Part shown: in pieces, positions 1-9,825 of the stretch
Layout: the number at the start of each line of letters is the position of its first letter
Numbering within the stretch: the stretch's first letter is position 1
Assembly: GCA_030424845.1 (NCBI GenBank)
Contig: JAUHWC010000001.1
Span: 372,001 to 436,000, forward strand
DNA length: 64,000 nt
Direction of reading: 5' to 3'
Origin: Alphaproteobacteria bacterium
Lineage (GTDB): Bacteria > Pseudomonadota > Alphaproteobacteria > Sphingomonadales > Sphingomonadaceae
The notes under the pieces: model-generated
Told to the model about the DNA's origin: nothing
Databases searched by the model: none
What the model saw: only the letters and a program-made list of their open reading frames with translations
Translations under genes and position numbers: made by a program

Positions 1-210
1 GATCCCGTTGCGGGTGATTTCCGCAATGCCGACAATCTCCTTGCCGGTCACAGAATGATAGTAGAACGCCTTGTCGCCAACTTCCATCGCCCGCATATTG
101 TTGCTGGCGCGGTGGTTGCGCACCCCGTCCCACACGGTTTCGCCTTCCTTGACGAGATCATCCCAGCCGTATTTTTCAGGTTCGGACTTCATCAGCCAGA
201 AACGCGCCAC
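1..210 (-). CDS. EVE domain-containing protein (partial, 3' end outside window)
   Basis: The first 70 residues of an EVE-domain protein are visible; the rest lies beyond the left edge. The N-terminus reads V/M-ARFWLMKSEPEKYGWDDL, followed by a VWDGVRNHRA segment and a KAFYYHS segment. This is the typical start of the thymocyte-nuclear-protein-1-like EVE family, which binds modified bases in nucleic acid (family knowledge). The start is a GTG with GGGAG about eight bases upstream; the nearby ATG is out of frame. It is divergent from the GGDEF-EAL gene. The cellular role in bacteria is not established. Confidence 0.85.
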   Translation of the reverse strand, partial: MARFWLMKSEPEKYGWDDLVKEGETVWDGVRNHRASNNMRAMEVGDKAFYYHSVTGKEIVGIAEITRNGI

Positions 211-240
211 CAATCATTCTCCCTTGTCACATGCCAGCCC

Positions 241-260
241 CGCCGGGCGGCTGCCCGGCG
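241..260. repeat. perfect 8-bp inverted repeat in the divergent intergenic region
   Basis: CGCCGGGC, a four-base spacer GGCT, then GCCCGGCG. The hairpin sits between the divergent EVE and GGDEF-EAL genes. There is no T-run on either side, so it does not look like an intrinsic terminator. It could be a regulator site or simply a GC-rich hairpin. Confidence 0.4.
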
Positions 261-323
261 GCATTAACCGAAAATTGAACATGTTTTCGCATAAGGCACC
301 GCAGGCTTAGGGGACAATCCGTT

Positions 324-1994
324 TTGGCTAAATCTGTGGAAGAGAAGAAGGACCGGCAGAAGGAGCGCCTGGGCAAGGCCGAGCGTGACATCGTCGCGCT
401 GGGGATTGCCGTTGCCGCGATCATCCTGTTCGTCGGTGCCGGTGGCTCGCTCATGCCGCAGATCATGCGCGCATGGATGGGCATCGGCGAAACGCCGGAC
501 ATGATGCTGACCAACGCAGTGTTGCTGAACATTGCCCTGCTGATCTTCGGCTGGCGCCGCTATGCCGACTTGCAGGAGGAAGTGGCCGAACGCCGCCGGG
601 CAGAGGAATCCGCCCGCCTGCTGGCCGAGACGGACGAGTTGACCGGATGCCTCAACCGCCGCAGCGGCACGCCCGCGATCGACGAGCTGCTGGCTTCGGC
701 CAAGTCCAGGGCCCGCGAAGTGGCCGTCTTCATGATCGACCTCGACAACTTCAAGCAGATCAACGACCTCAACGGCCATCACGCAGGCGACCTCGTCCTG
801 TCCACAATCGCTGCCCGTATCCGCGATTCCGTGCCAGGCGAAGGCGTGGTTGCGCGCATCGGCGGCGATGAATTCATCTGCGCCTTCGCGCATGGCGCGG
901 AGGAGGACGAGCGGGTGGACCAGATCGCCAACCAGGTGATGAAGGCACTTGCTGCCCCGATCGAATACAAGAGCCTGTTCCTGGAACCGGCCGGCTCGCT
1001 GGGCATCTCCTCGAGTGCACGCAAGCTTGATGCAAACGACGATCCGGATGCCGAAAAGCTGATATACCGCGCCGATATCGCCATGTATCACGCGAAGAAG
1101 AACGGCCGATCCAAGCATTTCTGGTTCGAACCGCAGATGGAAGACGAGCTGCGCTTCCGCAACGAACTGGAAAGCGCGATCCGCCGTGGCATCGTGCAAG
1201 GCGAGTTCGTTCCCTTCTACGAACAGCAGGTGGACCTCGAGACTGGTGAATTGACCGGCTTCGAGATGCTCGCCCGCTGGAAATCGCCGCGTTACGGCCT
1301 TGTCAGCCCCGATGTGTTCATCCCGATTGCCGAGGAAATCGAGATGATTTCCGAGCTTTCGGAATGCCTCATCCGCCAGGCGCTGAAGGATGCCAGGGCC
1401 TGGGACCCTCGCCTCACGCTGTCGGTGAACATCTCGCCGCTGCAATTGCGCGATCCATGGTTCTCCCAGCGCTTGCTGCACCTGCTGATCGAGAGCGGGT
1501 TTCCTGCCCAGCGGCTCGAAATCGAGATCACCGAGAGCTGCCTGCACGAGAACATCGGCGCGGTGCGCACCATCGTCTCCAGCCTCAAGAACCAGGGCAT
1601 CCGCATCAGCCTGGACGATTTCGGCACCGGATATTCCAGCCTCTCGCAGCTTCGATCCCTGCCTTTCGACCGCCTGAAGATCGACCGCAGCTTCGTGGCC
1701 GACATGACCCGCGAGGGCGGATCGAGCGACCTCGTCGAGGCGATCATCTCGCTCGGCAAGGGCCTTGCCCTGCCCGTTACCGCGGAAGGGATCGAGGATG
1801 CCAACGCGCTGGAAGCGCTGCGCAAGCTGGGCCACCTGAAGGGCCAGGGCTATCTCTACGGCCAGCCCGAAGATACCGAGGCTACCCGCAAGCGCCTTGC
1901 CAATATGTCGCTGCTCTGCGCGCCGGAAGAAGGCGCCGAAGGCAAGACCGCGACCGATGCCGCGGACACAACAGCCGCCCGCAAGGCTGGCTGA
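324..1994 (+). CDS. membrane GGDEF-EAL cyclic-di-GMP protein
   Basis: A predicted c-di-GMP signalling protein of 556 aa. Two hydrophobic stretches (about residues 23-45 and 61-76) anchor it in the inner membrane. A short coiled-coil linker leads to a GGDEF domain with intact GGDEF at 180-184, so diguanylate cyclase activity is possible. No RxxD inhibitory site is visible five residues upstream. An EAL domain follows: the signature reads EML at 314-316, with DDFGTG at 431-436 and AEGIED and QGYL further on, so the metal ligands look present and phosphodiesterase activity is plausible. Which activity dominates cannot be told. The start is a TTG with AGGGGA nine bases upstream; the GTG four codons later is an alternative. 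Confidence 0.9.
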   Translation: MAKSVEEKKDRQKERLGKAERDIVALGIAVAAIILFVGAGGSLMPQIMRAWMGIGETPDMMLTNAVLLNIALLIFGWRRYADLQEEVAERRRAEESARLLAETDELTGCLNRRSGTPAIDELLASAKSRAREVAVFMIDLDNFKQINDLNGHHAGDLVLSTIAARIRDSVPGEGVVARIGGDEFICAFAHGAEEDERVDQIANQVMKALAAPIEYKSLFLEPAGSLGISSSARKLDANDDPDAEKLIYRADIAMYHAKKNGRSKHFWFEPQMEDELRFRNELESAIRRGIVQGEFVPFYEQQVDLETGELTGFEMLARWKSPRYGLVSPDVFIPIAEEIEMISELSECLIRQALKDARAWDPRLTLSVNISPLQLRDPWFSQRLLHLLIESGFPAQRLEIEITESCLHENIGAVRTIVSSLKNQGIRISLDDFGTGYSSLSQLRSLPFDRLKIDRSFVADMTREGGSSDLVEAIISLGKGLALPVTAEGIEDANALEALRKLGHLKGQGYLYGQPEDTEATRKRLANMSLLCAPEEGAEGKTATDAADTTAARKAG

Positions 1995-2055
1995 GAAGGC
2001 CCAACACTTTCCATCCGACATTGCACCGGGGCCACTTGCGCCCTAACTGGCTGCC

Positions 2056-2868
2056 ATGCGCGTCGATTTTCTGAAGATGCATGGACTGGGGAACGATTTC
2101 ATCGTGCTGGATGCGCGAGCAACTCCCCTGCCCGGCGAACTGACCGGCGTGAAGGCTGCCGCGCTGGCGGACAGGCGCACCGGCATCGGCTGCGACCAGC
2201 TTGTCGTGCTGCAACCGGCGGACAATGCCACCTGCACCATGCGCATCTTCAACCAGGACGGCGGCGAAGTCGAGGCTTGCGGCAATGCCACGCGCGCGGT
2301 GGGGCTGTTGCTGGGCACGCCGGCCACCATCGCCACCGCCGGCGGGATGCTCGAGACGACACCCGTCGACGGCGGCATCAGCGTGGAGCTTGAAGCCCCG
2401 CGGCTGGAGTGGGACGCGATCCCCCTCGCCTATGCGATGGACACGCTGGACATGCCGCTGGGCTGGGACGAGCTGGAACGGCCCGTTGCGGTCAATGTCG
2501 GCAATCCGCACGCGATCTTCTTCGTTCCCGATTGCGACCTCGTGCCGATGGAGGAGCTTGGCCCCCGGATCGAGCACGATCCCGTCTTCCCCGAACGGGT
2601 GAATGTGAATGTCGCCACCATTGTGGGCCAGCAAACCATCCGCCTGCGGGTGTGGGAACGCGGTGTCGGCCTTACCCGCGCCTGCGGTACCGGAGCCTGC
2701 GCCACCGCCATCGGCGCAATGCGCCGCGGCCTGGTGGACAAGTCCGTGACGGTCCACCTTCCCGGCGGCCCCTTGCAGATCACCTGGAACGAACATGGCG
2801 GCATCACTATGGCAGGCCCTGCGGCCGAAAGTTTCCGCGGATCTTTCGAATGGGACGATTTCGGGTGA
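2056..2868 (+). CDS. dapF: diaminopimelate epimerase
   Basis: Converts LL- to meso-2,6-diaminopimelate for lysine and peptidoglycan synthesis in the cytosol. At 270 aa it has the usual family length. The two catalytic cysteines are recognisable: Cys75 in EACGNATR and Cys210 in RACGTGACATA. The N-terminus (FLKMHGLGNDFIVLD) is the standard one. It is the first gene of a compact set; its last codons overlap the start of mtaB, which suggests translational coupling. Confidence 0.97.
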   Translation: MRVDFLKMHGLGNDFIVLDARATPLPGELTGVKAAALADRRTGIGCDQLVVLQPADNATCTMRIFNQDGGEVEACGNATRAVGLLLGTPATIATAGGMLETTPVDGGISVELEAPRLEWDAIPLAYAMDTLDMPLGWDELERPVAVNVGNPHAIFFVPDCDLVPMEELGPRIEHDPVFPERVNVNVATIVGQQTIRLRVWERGVGLTRACGTGACATAIGAMRRGLVDKSVTVHLPGGPLQITWNEHGGITMAGPAAESFRGSFEWDDFG

Positions 2869-4037
2869 GCAAGGCCGAAGTCGTGTCGCTGGGTTGCCGT
2901 CTGAATATCGCGGAAAGCGAGCGCATCCGTTCGCTCGTCGCCAACGAGAACGTTGTGGTCATCAACAGCTGCGCTGTCACTTCCGAGGCCGTACGCCAGA
3001 CGCGCCAGGCAATCCGCAAGGCCCGCCGCGCGCGGCCTGATGCGCGGCTGCTCGTCACGGGATGTGCTGCGGATATCGAGCGCGAACAGCTTGCCGCCAT
3101 GCCCGAAGTCGACGGCCTCATCGCCAACGAGGCGAAGCTGGATGCCCGTGCATGGAACGTGCCGGAGCCTGAAAGGACGGTTCCGCCCAGGCACACGCGC
3201 GCCTTCATCGCGGTCCAGAACGGCTGCGATCACAGCTGCACCTTCTGCGTCATCCCGCAGGGACGCGGGCGCAGCCGTTCGCTGACAATCGCGCAGGTGC
3301 TGGACGAGGTGGAGCGCCACCTGCTCCAAGGCGCGCCAGAAGTGGTGCTGACAGGCGTCGATGTCACCAGCTGGGGGCATGACCTGCCCGATGCGCCGCC
3401 ACTGGGCGAACTGGTGTGCGCCGTGCTCGATACCTTCCCGCAGTTGCAGCGGCTGCGCATGTCTTCGCTGGACGGGATCGAGATCGATCCGCTGCTGTTC
3501 GAACTTTTCGCCGCAGAAGCGCGGCTGATGCCGCACCTGCACCTGTCGCTGCAACACGGGCATGACCTGATCCTCAAGCGCATGAAACGCCGTCATCTGC
3601 GGGGCGATGCGATCGAGCTGGTCGCTCGCCTGAAGGAACGCCGCCCGGAGATGGCCATCGGGGCAGACCTGATCGCCGGTTTCCCGACCGAAAGCGAAGA
3701 GCATCACGCAGCCAACCGCTCGATCATCCGCGAGCTTGGCATCGTGCACGGCCACATCTTCCCCTACTCCCCCCGCCCCGGCACGCCTGCCGCGCGCATG
3801 CCGCAGCTGGACAAGCCGCTGATCAAGCAGCGCGCCGCGGACCTGCGCGAGGACGTGGCACGGGAACGCGAGGCTTGGCTGGAAAGCCTTGTGGGCAAGC
3901 CGCTCTGCGTCCTTACGGAGACCGACGGCACCGGCTATTCCCCGAACTTCGCCCGCGTGGCCGTGCCCCACGGCACGCCTGAGGGCACGATCCTGACTGT
4001 CACGCCCACCGGTGTCGAGAAAGGCCTGCTGGCATGA
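2865..4037 (+). CDS. mtaB: tRNA N6-threonylcarbamoyladenosine 2-methylthiotransferase (MtaB-type)
   Basis: A radical-SAM methylthiotransferase of the MiaB/RimO/MtaB superfamily, about 390 aa. The N-terminal MTTase domain shows three cluster cysteines (SLGCRLN, NSCAVT, VTGCAAD). The radical-SAM motif is CDHSCTFC, and a C-terminal TRAM-like segment (ESLVGKPLCVLTE...VEKGLLA) follows. The SLGCRLN form matches MtaB, which modifies ct6A/t6A37 of ANN-decoding tRNAs. The GTG at 2865 is chosen because it overlaps the dapF stop and gives the family-like start V/M-SKAEVVSLGCRLN. An in-frame ATG at 2850 would add five residues. The 3' end overlaps ftsY by four bases. Confidence 0.9.
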   Translation: MSKAEVVSLGCRLNIAESERIRSLVANENVVVINSCAVTSEAVRQTRQAIRKARRARPDARLLVTGCAADIEREQLAAMPEVDGLIANEAKLDARAWNVPEPERTVPPRHTRAFIAVQNGCDHSCTFCVIPQGRGRSRSLTIAQVLDEVERHLLQGAPEVVLTGVDVTSWGHDLPDAPPLGELVCAVLDTFPQLQRLRMSSLDGIEIDPLLFELFAAEARLMPHLHLSLQHGHDLILKRMKRRHLRGDAIELVARLKERRPEMAIGADLIAGFPTESEEHHAANRSIIRELGIVHGHIFPYSPRPGTPAARMPQLDKPLIKQRAADLREDVAREREAWLESLVGKPLCVLTETDGTGYSPNFARVAVPHGTPEGTILTVTPTGVEKGLLA

Positions 4038-4957
4038 GCGAAAAGAGCTGGAGCGAACGGCTGTTCGGCGGCTTCCGCAAGACATCCGAGCGCCTGTCCG
4101 ACAACCTCACCGGCGTGGTCGGCACCGCCAAGCTGGACGATGCCACGCTGGACGATGTCGAGGATGCGCTGATCGTATCCGACCTCGGCCCGAAGGCTGC
4201 CGCGCGCATCCGCGCCAAGTTGGCGGAAAAGCGCTTCGGCCTCTCCATTACCGAACAGGAACTGAAGGAAGCGGTGACCGAGGAGATCGCCGAAATCCTG
4301 CGCCCGGTTGCGAAGCCGCTGGAAATCACCGCCTTCCCGCGCCCCCAGGTCATCCTGGTGATCGGGGTGAACGGATCGGGCAAGACCACCACCATCGCCA
4401 AGCTGGCCCACCTGTTCCAGGAGGACGATTACGGCGTGCTGCTGGCAGCGGGCGACACCTTCCGTGCAGCCGCCATCGGCCAGTTGAAGGTATGGGCAGA
4501 CCGGATCGGCGTGGACATCGTGACCGGCCCCGAAGGCGGCGATCCCGCGAGCATCGTCTATGACGCGGTAAAGCGTGCCACCGATACCGGCATCGATGCG
4601 CTGGTGGTGGACACCGCGGGGCGCTTGCAGAACAAGAAGGAACTGATGGACGAGCTGGCCAAGATCCGCAAAGTCCTCGGCCGCCTCAACCCCGAAGCTC
4701 CGCATGACGTGGTTCTCGTGCTCGATGCCACCAACGGCCAGAACGCGCTTTCCCAGATTGACGTGTTCAAGGAAGTGGCGGGCGTCACCGGCCTGATCAT
4801 GACCAAGCTGGACGGCACGGCGCGTGGCGGTGTGCTGGTGGCGGCAGCAGAACAATACGGCCTGCCGATCCACGCGATCGGCGTTGGCGAGAAGATCGAC
4901 GACTTGCGCCCCTTCGATCCTGACCTTGTGGCGCGCGTGATTGCAGGGATTGCCTGA
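4034..4957 (+). CDS. ftsY: signal recognition particle receptor FtsY
   Basis: The SRP receptor GTPase, which docks SRP-ribosome complexes at the inner membrane. At 307 aa it consists of the NG domains only; the long acidic A domain of the E. coli protein is absent, as in many alphaproteobacteria. Visible motifs are the P-loop GVNGSGKTTT at 111-120, GDTFRAAA, DTAGRL and TKLDGTARGG. The start overlaps the mtaB stop (ATGA) and the stop overlaps the yciB start (TGATG). Its partner SRP RNA is elsewhere in this window, near dnaX. Confidence 0.97.
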   Translation: MSEKSWSERLFGGFRKTSERLSDNLTGVVGTAKLDDATLDDVEDALIVSDLGPKAAARIRAKLAEKRFGLSITEQELKEAVTEEIAEILRPVAKPLEITAFPRPQVILVIGVNGSGKTTTIAKLAHLFQEDDYGVLLAAGDTFRAAAIGQLKVWADRIGVDIVTGPEGGDPASIVYDAVKRATDTGIDALVVDTAGRLQNKKELMDELAKIRKVLGRLNPEAPHDVVLVLDATNGQNALSQIDVFKEVAGVTGLIMTKLDGTARGGVLVAAAEQYGLPIHAIGVGEKIDDLRPFDPDLVARVIAGIA

Positions 4958-5628
4958 TGGCCGATACCGAAACTGCCCCCAAGAAGCCCAAGTCCGGCTG
5001 GCTCAACGTGCTGGTGGATTATGGGCCGCTGCTCGTGTTCTTCCTCACCTACAAGTATTTCGCGCCGGACAAGGACGCGATTGATGACGATCTCGTCTTC
5101 GCCGTCCTCACCACCGAAGCGATCATCAAGAGCACCGGCGCCTTTATCGTCGCAGCGGTTGCCGCCTTGGCCTTCTCGAAATTCTACCTCGGCAAGGTTT
5201 CGCCGATGCTGTGGCTCTCGACGATCCTCATCGTCGGCTTCGGCGCGCTGACGAGATATTTCCAGGACGAGCATTTCATCCAGTGGAAGCCCACCATCAT
5301 CTATGTCGGCTTCGGCGTGCTGCTGCTGGGCGGCTGGATGAAAGGCAAGCCCTTGCTCAAATACCTGCTCGAAGCTGCCTTCGAGGGGCTGACGGAGGAA
5401 GGCTGGCTCAAGCTGTCGCGCAACTGGGGCGTGTTCTTCCTTGCCCTCGCCGTGCTCAACACTGCGCTGATCTACATGGTCAGCTTCGAAAGCTGGCTGG
5501 CGGCCAAGCTGTGGCTGTTCCTGCCGCTCACCTTCCTCTTCACCTTCACCCAGCTGCCCATGCTCCTGAAGCACGGGCTGGCGCTGGAAGAGGAAAAGGA
5601 AGTGCTGCAAAACCCGCCGCATGAGTGA
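4957..5628 (+). CDS. yciB: YciB/IspZ-family inner membrane protein
   Basis: A polytopic membrane protein of 223 aa of the YciB (septation protein A, IspZ) family. The family is linked to cell-envelope integrity and division, with no defined enzymatic role. The pattern LLVFFLTYKYF, TEAIIKSTGAFIV, WLSTILIVGFGALT and the late NWGVFFLALAVLN segment are characteristic. About five to six hydrophobic segments are visible. It is translationally coupled to ftsY through a TGATG overlap and overlaps the next gene by eight bases. Confidence 0.88.
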   Translation: MADTETAPKKPKSGWLNVLVDYGPLLVFFLTYKYFAPDKDAIDDDLVFAVLTTEAIIKSTGAFIVAAVAALAFSKFYLGKVSPMLWLSTILIVGFGALTRYFQDEHFIQWKPTIIYVGFGVLLLGGWMKGKPLLKYLLEAAFEGLTEEGWLKLSRNWGVFFLALAVLNTALIYMVSFESWLAAKLWLFLPLTFLFTFTQLPMLLKHGLALEEEKEVLQNPPHE

Positions 5629-6097
5629 GCGGTTCCGTTTACCGCTACCGGAGAAGATACCGACGGGCTTCAGTCCTGCGATCCTTGTTCTGGTCGGGGC
5701 AACGCTGGCTTGGGCCTTATTGTCTTCGGGGAAGCAACCCGAGGGCTGCTACCGCGTCGATGCGGACCACTTCCTTGCCATCGCCGATAACGAAGTGCGG
5801 ATCGTCAGCAAAGCTGTAACGCCAGAGCAGCAGACCCGGATTCCGATCAAGGAGGCAGACCGCACGCGTGGCTGGGTGCTCACGCTGGGCAAGCGGCTGG
5901 TCTACGATCCCGACAGCCCCTTCGGGATCATTCGCACGAAGGAAGCTTCTGCCTCCGAAGGCACTATGACGCTGGTGATCAACGAACTCCACGGCGAATC
6001 GCCATACGCCTTCGTTCGCAGGGACAATGGAGAGGTGGTCAAGTTCTTCGAGTTCGCCTGCGATGCCCGGGCAATTGATCCCGAAGCAGCGCGCTAA
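5621..6097 (+). CDS. hypothetical single-pass membrane protein
   Basis: A 158-aa protein I do not recognise. One hydrophobic segment (about residues 19-36, [14 protein letters not shown]) lies near the N-terminus, so the rest is probably periplasmic. That part contains [12 protein letters not shown] and two further Cys/acid-rich stretches but no motif I can name. It is the last gene of the dapF-mtaB-ftsY-yciB run, overlapping yciB by eight bases. Its stop overlaps the convergent kup stop, leaving no room for a terminator. Confidence 0.7.
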   Translation: MSERFRLPLPEKIPTGFSPAILVLVGATLAWALLSSGKQPEGCYRVDADHFLAIADNEVRIVSKAVTPEQQTRIPIKEADRTRGWVLTLGKRLVYDPDSPFGIIRTKEASASEGTMTLVINELHGESPYAFVRRDNGEVVKFFEFACDARAIDPEAAR

Positions 6098-7992
6098 ATC
6101 TCCACCTGGCTGCCCAATTCCACTACGCGATTGGTGGGCAGGCGGAAGAACTCCATTGGCGTTGCCGCGTTGCGCATCATCCAGGCGAACAGTTTTTCGC
6201 GCCAGATCATCATGCCCGGTTTCTCTGCCGAAAGCAGCGTCTGGCGGCTGAGGAAGAAGCTGGTCTGCATCATCTCGAACTTGCCGCCGCACATGTCGAT
6301 CTTTTCCAGCGCCTTGGGTACGTCGGTTTCTTCCATGAAGCCGTAATGCAGGATCACCCGGTAGAAGCCGTCGCCAAGGTCCTTCACCTCGCAGCGCTCG
6401 GATTCCTCGATATAGGGCACTTCCTCGATCTTCGCGGTCAGCACCACCACCCGTTCATGCAGCACCTTGTTGTGCTTGATGTTGTGGAGCAGCGCCGAAG
6501 GCGTTCCGGTGGAGCCGGAATTCATGAAGATCGCCGTCCCGGAAACGCGCTTCGTGGAATTGTTGGCGGACTTCGCGAAGATATCCAGCGGCAGGCCGAT
6601 CTCGGTCATCCGGTCGCGCATCAGCTTGCGGCCCTTCGACCACGTGGTGAGAAGCGTGAAGGCAATGGCGCCGACCAGCAGCGGGAACCAGCCACCATCG
6701 AAGAACTTGGTGAGGTTCGCCGCGAAATAGGCCCCGTCCACGATCAGGAACAGCAGCACCACCGGCACCGCGATCCACATGCGCCACTTCCAGACGCCCA
6801 CGAACAGGACGGCCATCAGCAACGTGTCGAGCGTGACCGCGCCGGTCACGGCGATGCCGTATGCGCTGGCCAGGTTGGAGGAGTTGCGGAAGGTCAGCAC
6901 CAGGATGATCACCGCCACCATCAGCGCCCAGTTGATCACCGGGATGTAGATCTGGCCGGAGTGTTCATCCGACGTATGACGGATGCCGAGGCGCGGCACG
7001 AAGCCGAGCTGGATCGCCTGGTGCGTGATGGAGAAGCTGCCCGAAATCACCGCTTGGCTGGCGATGAAGGTGGCTGCAGTTGCCAGCAGCACCAGCGGCA
7101 AGCGCAGGTATTCCGGTGCCAGGAAGAAAAACGGGCTCATGATCGCTTCCTCGGCCGCCGCATCGCCCAGCCCCAGGATCAACGCGCCCTGTCCGAAGTA
7201 ATTGAGCAGCAGGCACGGCATGACGAAGCCGAACCATGACAGGCGCATGGGACCGCGACCGAAATGGCCCATGTCGGAATAGAGCGCTTCGGAACCGGTC
7301 ACCGCCAGCACCACCGAACCCAGCGCAAGGAAGGCAAGGAACTTGTCCGTAATGAAGAACTGCACCGCGTACCAGGGATTGAGCGCTGCCAGGATCTCCG
7401 GCGTGTTGACGATCTGGATCGTGCCAAGCGTGGCAATGACGCAGAAATAGACCATCATGACGGGGGCAAACAGCGCCCCAACCTTGGCCGTGCCGCGTTT
7501 CTGGATGGCGAACAGGCCCACCAGCAGGCCAAGCGCAATGGGGATGACATAGGGCGACAGCCCCTCGTCAACGACGGTCAACCCCTCCACCGCCGATAGC
7601 ACGGAGATGGCAGGCGTGATCATCGAATCGCCATAGAACAGCGCCGTGGCGAACACGCCCAGGAGCACGATCAGCCAGCCGTAATTGGTCTTGCCCAACC
7701 TGCGGGATAGCAGCGCGACCAGCGCAAGGCTGCCGCCCTGCCCGTTGTTGTCCGCCCGCATCAGGATGGAGACATACTGGATCGAGACGACCAGCGTCAT
7801 CGACCAGAAGATCAGGCTGACGACACCAAGGATGTGAAGATCGTCGATCGGCAACTGGTGGGCGCCGCGAAAGGTCTCGCGAAAGGCATAGAGCGGGCTG
7901 GTGCCGATATCGCCGAAGACGATACCGATCGCACCTGCTGCCAGCTTCAGCTTGGCGCTATGCGTGTCATTGCCGTTGGTGGCTGCACTCAT
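6094..7992 (-). CDS. kup: Kup-family potassium uptake transporter
   Basis: A low-affinity K+/H+ symporter of the KUP/HAK/KT family in the inner membrane. At 632 aa it has the normal length, with about twelve hydrophobic segments followed by a soluble C-terminal domain. The N-terminus carries the hallmark [19 protein letters not shown], and [18 protein letters not shown] follows. The C-terminal cytosolic part (about 460-632) has the usual [10 protein letters not shown] element. It lies 92 bases downstream of the ccm operon on the same strand and meets the plus-strand hypothetical gene tail to tail. Confidence 0.96.
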   Translation of the reverse strand: MSAATNGNDTHSAKLKLAAGAIGIVFGDIGTSPLYAFRETFRGAHQLPIDDLHILGVVSLIFWSMTLVVSIQYVSILMRADNNGQGGSLALVALLSRRLGKTNYGWLIVLLGVFATALFYGDSMITPAISVLSAVEGLTVVDEGLSPYVIPIALGLLVGLFAIQKRGTAKVGALFAPVMMVYFCVIATLGTIQIVNTPEILAALNPWYAVQFFITDKFLAFLALGSVVLAVTGSEALYSDMGHFGRGPMRLSWFGFVMPCLLLNYFGQGALILGLGDAAAEEAIMSPFFFLAPEYLRLPLVLLATAATFIASQAVISGSFSITHQAIQLGFVPRLGIRHTSDEHSGQIYIPVINWALMVAVIILVLTFRNSSNLASAYGIAVTGAVTLDTLLMAVLFVGVWKWRMWIAVPVVLLFLIVDGAYFAANLTKFFDGGWFPLLVGAIAFTLLTTWSKGRKLMRDRMTEIGLPLDIFAKSANNSTKRVSGTAIFMNSGSTGTPSALLHNIKHNKVLHERVVVLTAKIEEVPYIEESERCEVKDLGDGFYRVILHYGFMEETDVPKALEKIDMCGGKFEMMQTSFFLSRQTLLSAEKPGMMIWREKLFAWMMRNAATPMEFFRLPTNRVVELGSQVEI

Positions 7993-8084
7993 CGGGATTT
8001 ATGCCCCTGTTCGCGTCCTGAAACGCGGGAAGGCGGCGCGAATAGCAGCGAGCGGAAGGTTCCGCAACACGCTGCATTGCAACA

Positions 8085-8864
8085 TCACTGTTGCTCATCC
8101 GCCGCAGTGTTCTCCTGTGGCAGGGCGCCAGCCTGGGACAACATGCCTTCCAGGCGCTGCACCCTCTCGCCCATGAACAGCAGGGCGGGTTCCATATCCT
8201 CGCCTTCGGCCGGCAGCGGCATCAATTCCAAGGCCCCGCGCCAGATCTGCCGGGCCTCCATCATCCGTCCCTGCCGGATCAGCGAAAGTCCCAGGAAATA
8301 GGACGGTGCCGGGTTCTCCGGAGCGATCCGGCCAGCTTCGCGATAGGCATAGACCGCAGCCTGTGTCAGCACGCCATCGGCCTGTTCGGTCAAGGCGTTA
8401 CCCAGCGCCACCCATGCCTCGAAATCCTGCGGATTCTCCTCAACCACGCCGCGAAGGATGCCGGCGGCAGTCTCGAAACGGCCCTGGCGTGCAAAACCGT
8501 CTGCCGTCACCATCATCCGGCTGCCCGAAGACAGTTCCGGACCGATCAGCAGCTCGCGCGAATCGATCATCTGCCAGTCATCCGAATACTGCTCCTGTTG
8601 CAGCGCCTTGGGCGCGGCAGGGATATCGGGACTGGCCTGCATGGTATAACCGGCAAGGCCGAAAACCAGCGCAGCAGCAAGGCTGGCCCAGGTCGCGCGC
8701 GGCAGGCGGAATACCAGCGCGGCGACGGCGAATGAAACGATGGCCAGCGCAATGGCGACGACCCAGACCATCATGCCCGGAGTGCTCACCGGTCCGAATT
8801 CGGTCAGCGGCACCTCGTTCATGGGTCCGGCGGCGGCAGCAGCCATACTCAGCAAGCTGTTCAT
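8085..8864 (-). CDS. ccmI: cytochrome c maturation TPR protein (CcmI/CycH C-terminal type)
   Basis: A 259-aa protein with two N-terminal membrane segments (about 32-54 and 60-76) followed by tetratricopeptide-like repeats. The repeats are visible as FARQGRFETAAGILRGVVEENP, FEAWVALGNAL and PSYFLGLSLIRQGRMMEARQIW. CcmI/CycH proteins present apocytochrome c to the haem ligation complex (family knowledge). It is the last gene of the ccm operon and overlaps ccmH by four bases. The symbol is assigned by position and architecture; NrfG/CcmH2-like naming is equally possible. Confidence 0.8.
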   Translation of the reverse strand: MNSLLSMAAAAAGPMNEVPLTEFGPVSTPGMMVWVVAIALAIVSFAVAALVFRLPRATWASLAAALVFGLAGYTMQASPDIPAAPKALQQEQYSDDWQMIDSRELLIGPELSSGSRMMVTADGFARQGRFETAAGILRGVVEENPQDFEAWVALGNALTEQADGVLTQAAVYAYREAGRIAPENPAPSYFLGLSLIRQGRMMEARQIWRGALELMPLPAEGEDMEPALLFMGERVQRLEGMLSQAGALPQENTAADEQQ

Positions 8865-9292
8865 TCCGCGCCCTCCTGCGGCTGTACCTTGCGCGTCAGG
8901 CGACCGCGAATGATCAGGCCTGCGATCAGCAACAGGACGACGGGAATCACGAACAGCGGCCAGGTCGATGCCGTGACGCGCGGCTCGTAGCTGACATAGT
9001 CGCCATAGCGTTCCACCAGCCAGGTGCGGATTTCGTCAGGCGTTTCGCCCGCGGCCAGGCGCGTACGCACCTGGTGGCGCATGTCCCCGGCCATCGGCGC
9101 GTCGCTGTCTGCAATCGACTGGCTCTGGCACTTCAGGCAGCGCAGCGTCAGCATCAGTTCCCGCGCCTGCTCCTCCAGTTCCGGGTCTTCCAGCTGGTTA
9201 TAGGCATAGGGCGCAGGCGGCAGGCTGTCCTGCGCAGCCAGTGGCGCAGGAATGGCCAGAGCCAGTGCTATCAGGGCCGGAAGGGCTCTCAT
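8861..9292 (-). CDS. ccmH: cytochrome c-type biogenesis protein CcmH (CycL)
   Basis: A 143-aa periplasmic thiol-redox protein that reduces the apocytochrome CXXCH cysteines. It has a signal peptide (residues 1-20, ending LAA). The LRCLKCQSQ motif (Cys52, Cys55) is diagnostic of the CcmH/CycL/Ccl2 family. A C-terminal transmembrane helix (about 111-130) anchors it. Four-base overlaps with ccmG and the TPR gene indicate a single transcript. Confidence 0.95.
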   Translation of the reverse strand: MRALPALIALALAIPAPLAAQDSLPPAPYAYNQLEDPELEEQARELMLTLRCLKCQSQSIADSDAPMAGDMRHQVRTRLAAGETPDEIRTWLVERYGDYVSYEPRVTASTWPLFVIPVVLLLIAGLIIRGRLTRKVQPQEGAE

Positions 9293-9825
9293 GCCCCCGC
9301 CTCCCGCAGCTTTTCCAGGATCAGCGGCACATGCTCTGCCCTGATGTCACCGATGTGCTGGTAGGTGATCACGCCGTTGCCATCGATCACGAAGGTTTCA
9401 GGGACGCCGGAAGAACCGATCGCCAGTTGCACCTCGCTGATGTCATCGGCACCGATGCGGGTGAACGGATTGCCATAGACCTGCAAGAACGCAGCCACGT
9501 CCTCGGGCCGGTCGCGAATGGCGATGGCGACGATTTCCGCCCCGTTGTCGCGCAGGGTTTCGAGGTGCGGAGCCTCCGCCCGGCACGGCACGCACCAGCT
9601 GGCAAAAACGTTCAGCAGCCGCGGCTTGCCGTCGGCAAGGTCAGCCGTCGCCAGGCCGGGATAGCCTTCAACCGCCGGGCGCAAGTCGAATTCCGGCATC
9701 GGCTCGCCGATCATCGCGCTTTCCACGAACTCGTCCTTCGGCTGGCTCAGCTGGTAGGCGAACAGGCCGAACAGGAAGAGCGAAAGGCCGACAAGACCCC
9801 ACAGGAACATGCGCAGGCGCTTCAT
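9289..9825 (-). CDS. ccmG: thiol:disulfide interchange protein CcmG/DsbE
   Basis: A membrane-anchored thioredoxin-like protein of 178 aa acting in the periplasm during haem ligation to apocytochrome c. One N-terminal membrane helix (about 6-24) precedes the thioredoxin fold. The active site is WCVPC (Cys78, Cys81), and the GVPETFVIDGNG segment supplies the cis-proline region. Overlapping ATGA junctions join it to ccmF and ccmH. Confidence 0.95.
   Translation of the reverse strand: MKRLRMFLWGLVGLSLFLFGLFAYQLSQPKDEFVESAMIGEPMPEFDLRPAVEGYPGLATADLADGKPRLLNVFASWCVPCRAEAPHLETLRDNGAEIVAIAIRDRPEDVAAFLQVYGNPFTRIGADDISEVQLAIGSSGVPETFVIDGNGVITYQHIGDIRAEHVPLILEKLREAGA

Noticed and set aside
6346-7239. 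A plus-strand frame opposite kup, rich in His, Gln and Arg.
   Set aside because: The composition is typical of antisense to a high-GC membrane protein; kup is complete on the other strand.
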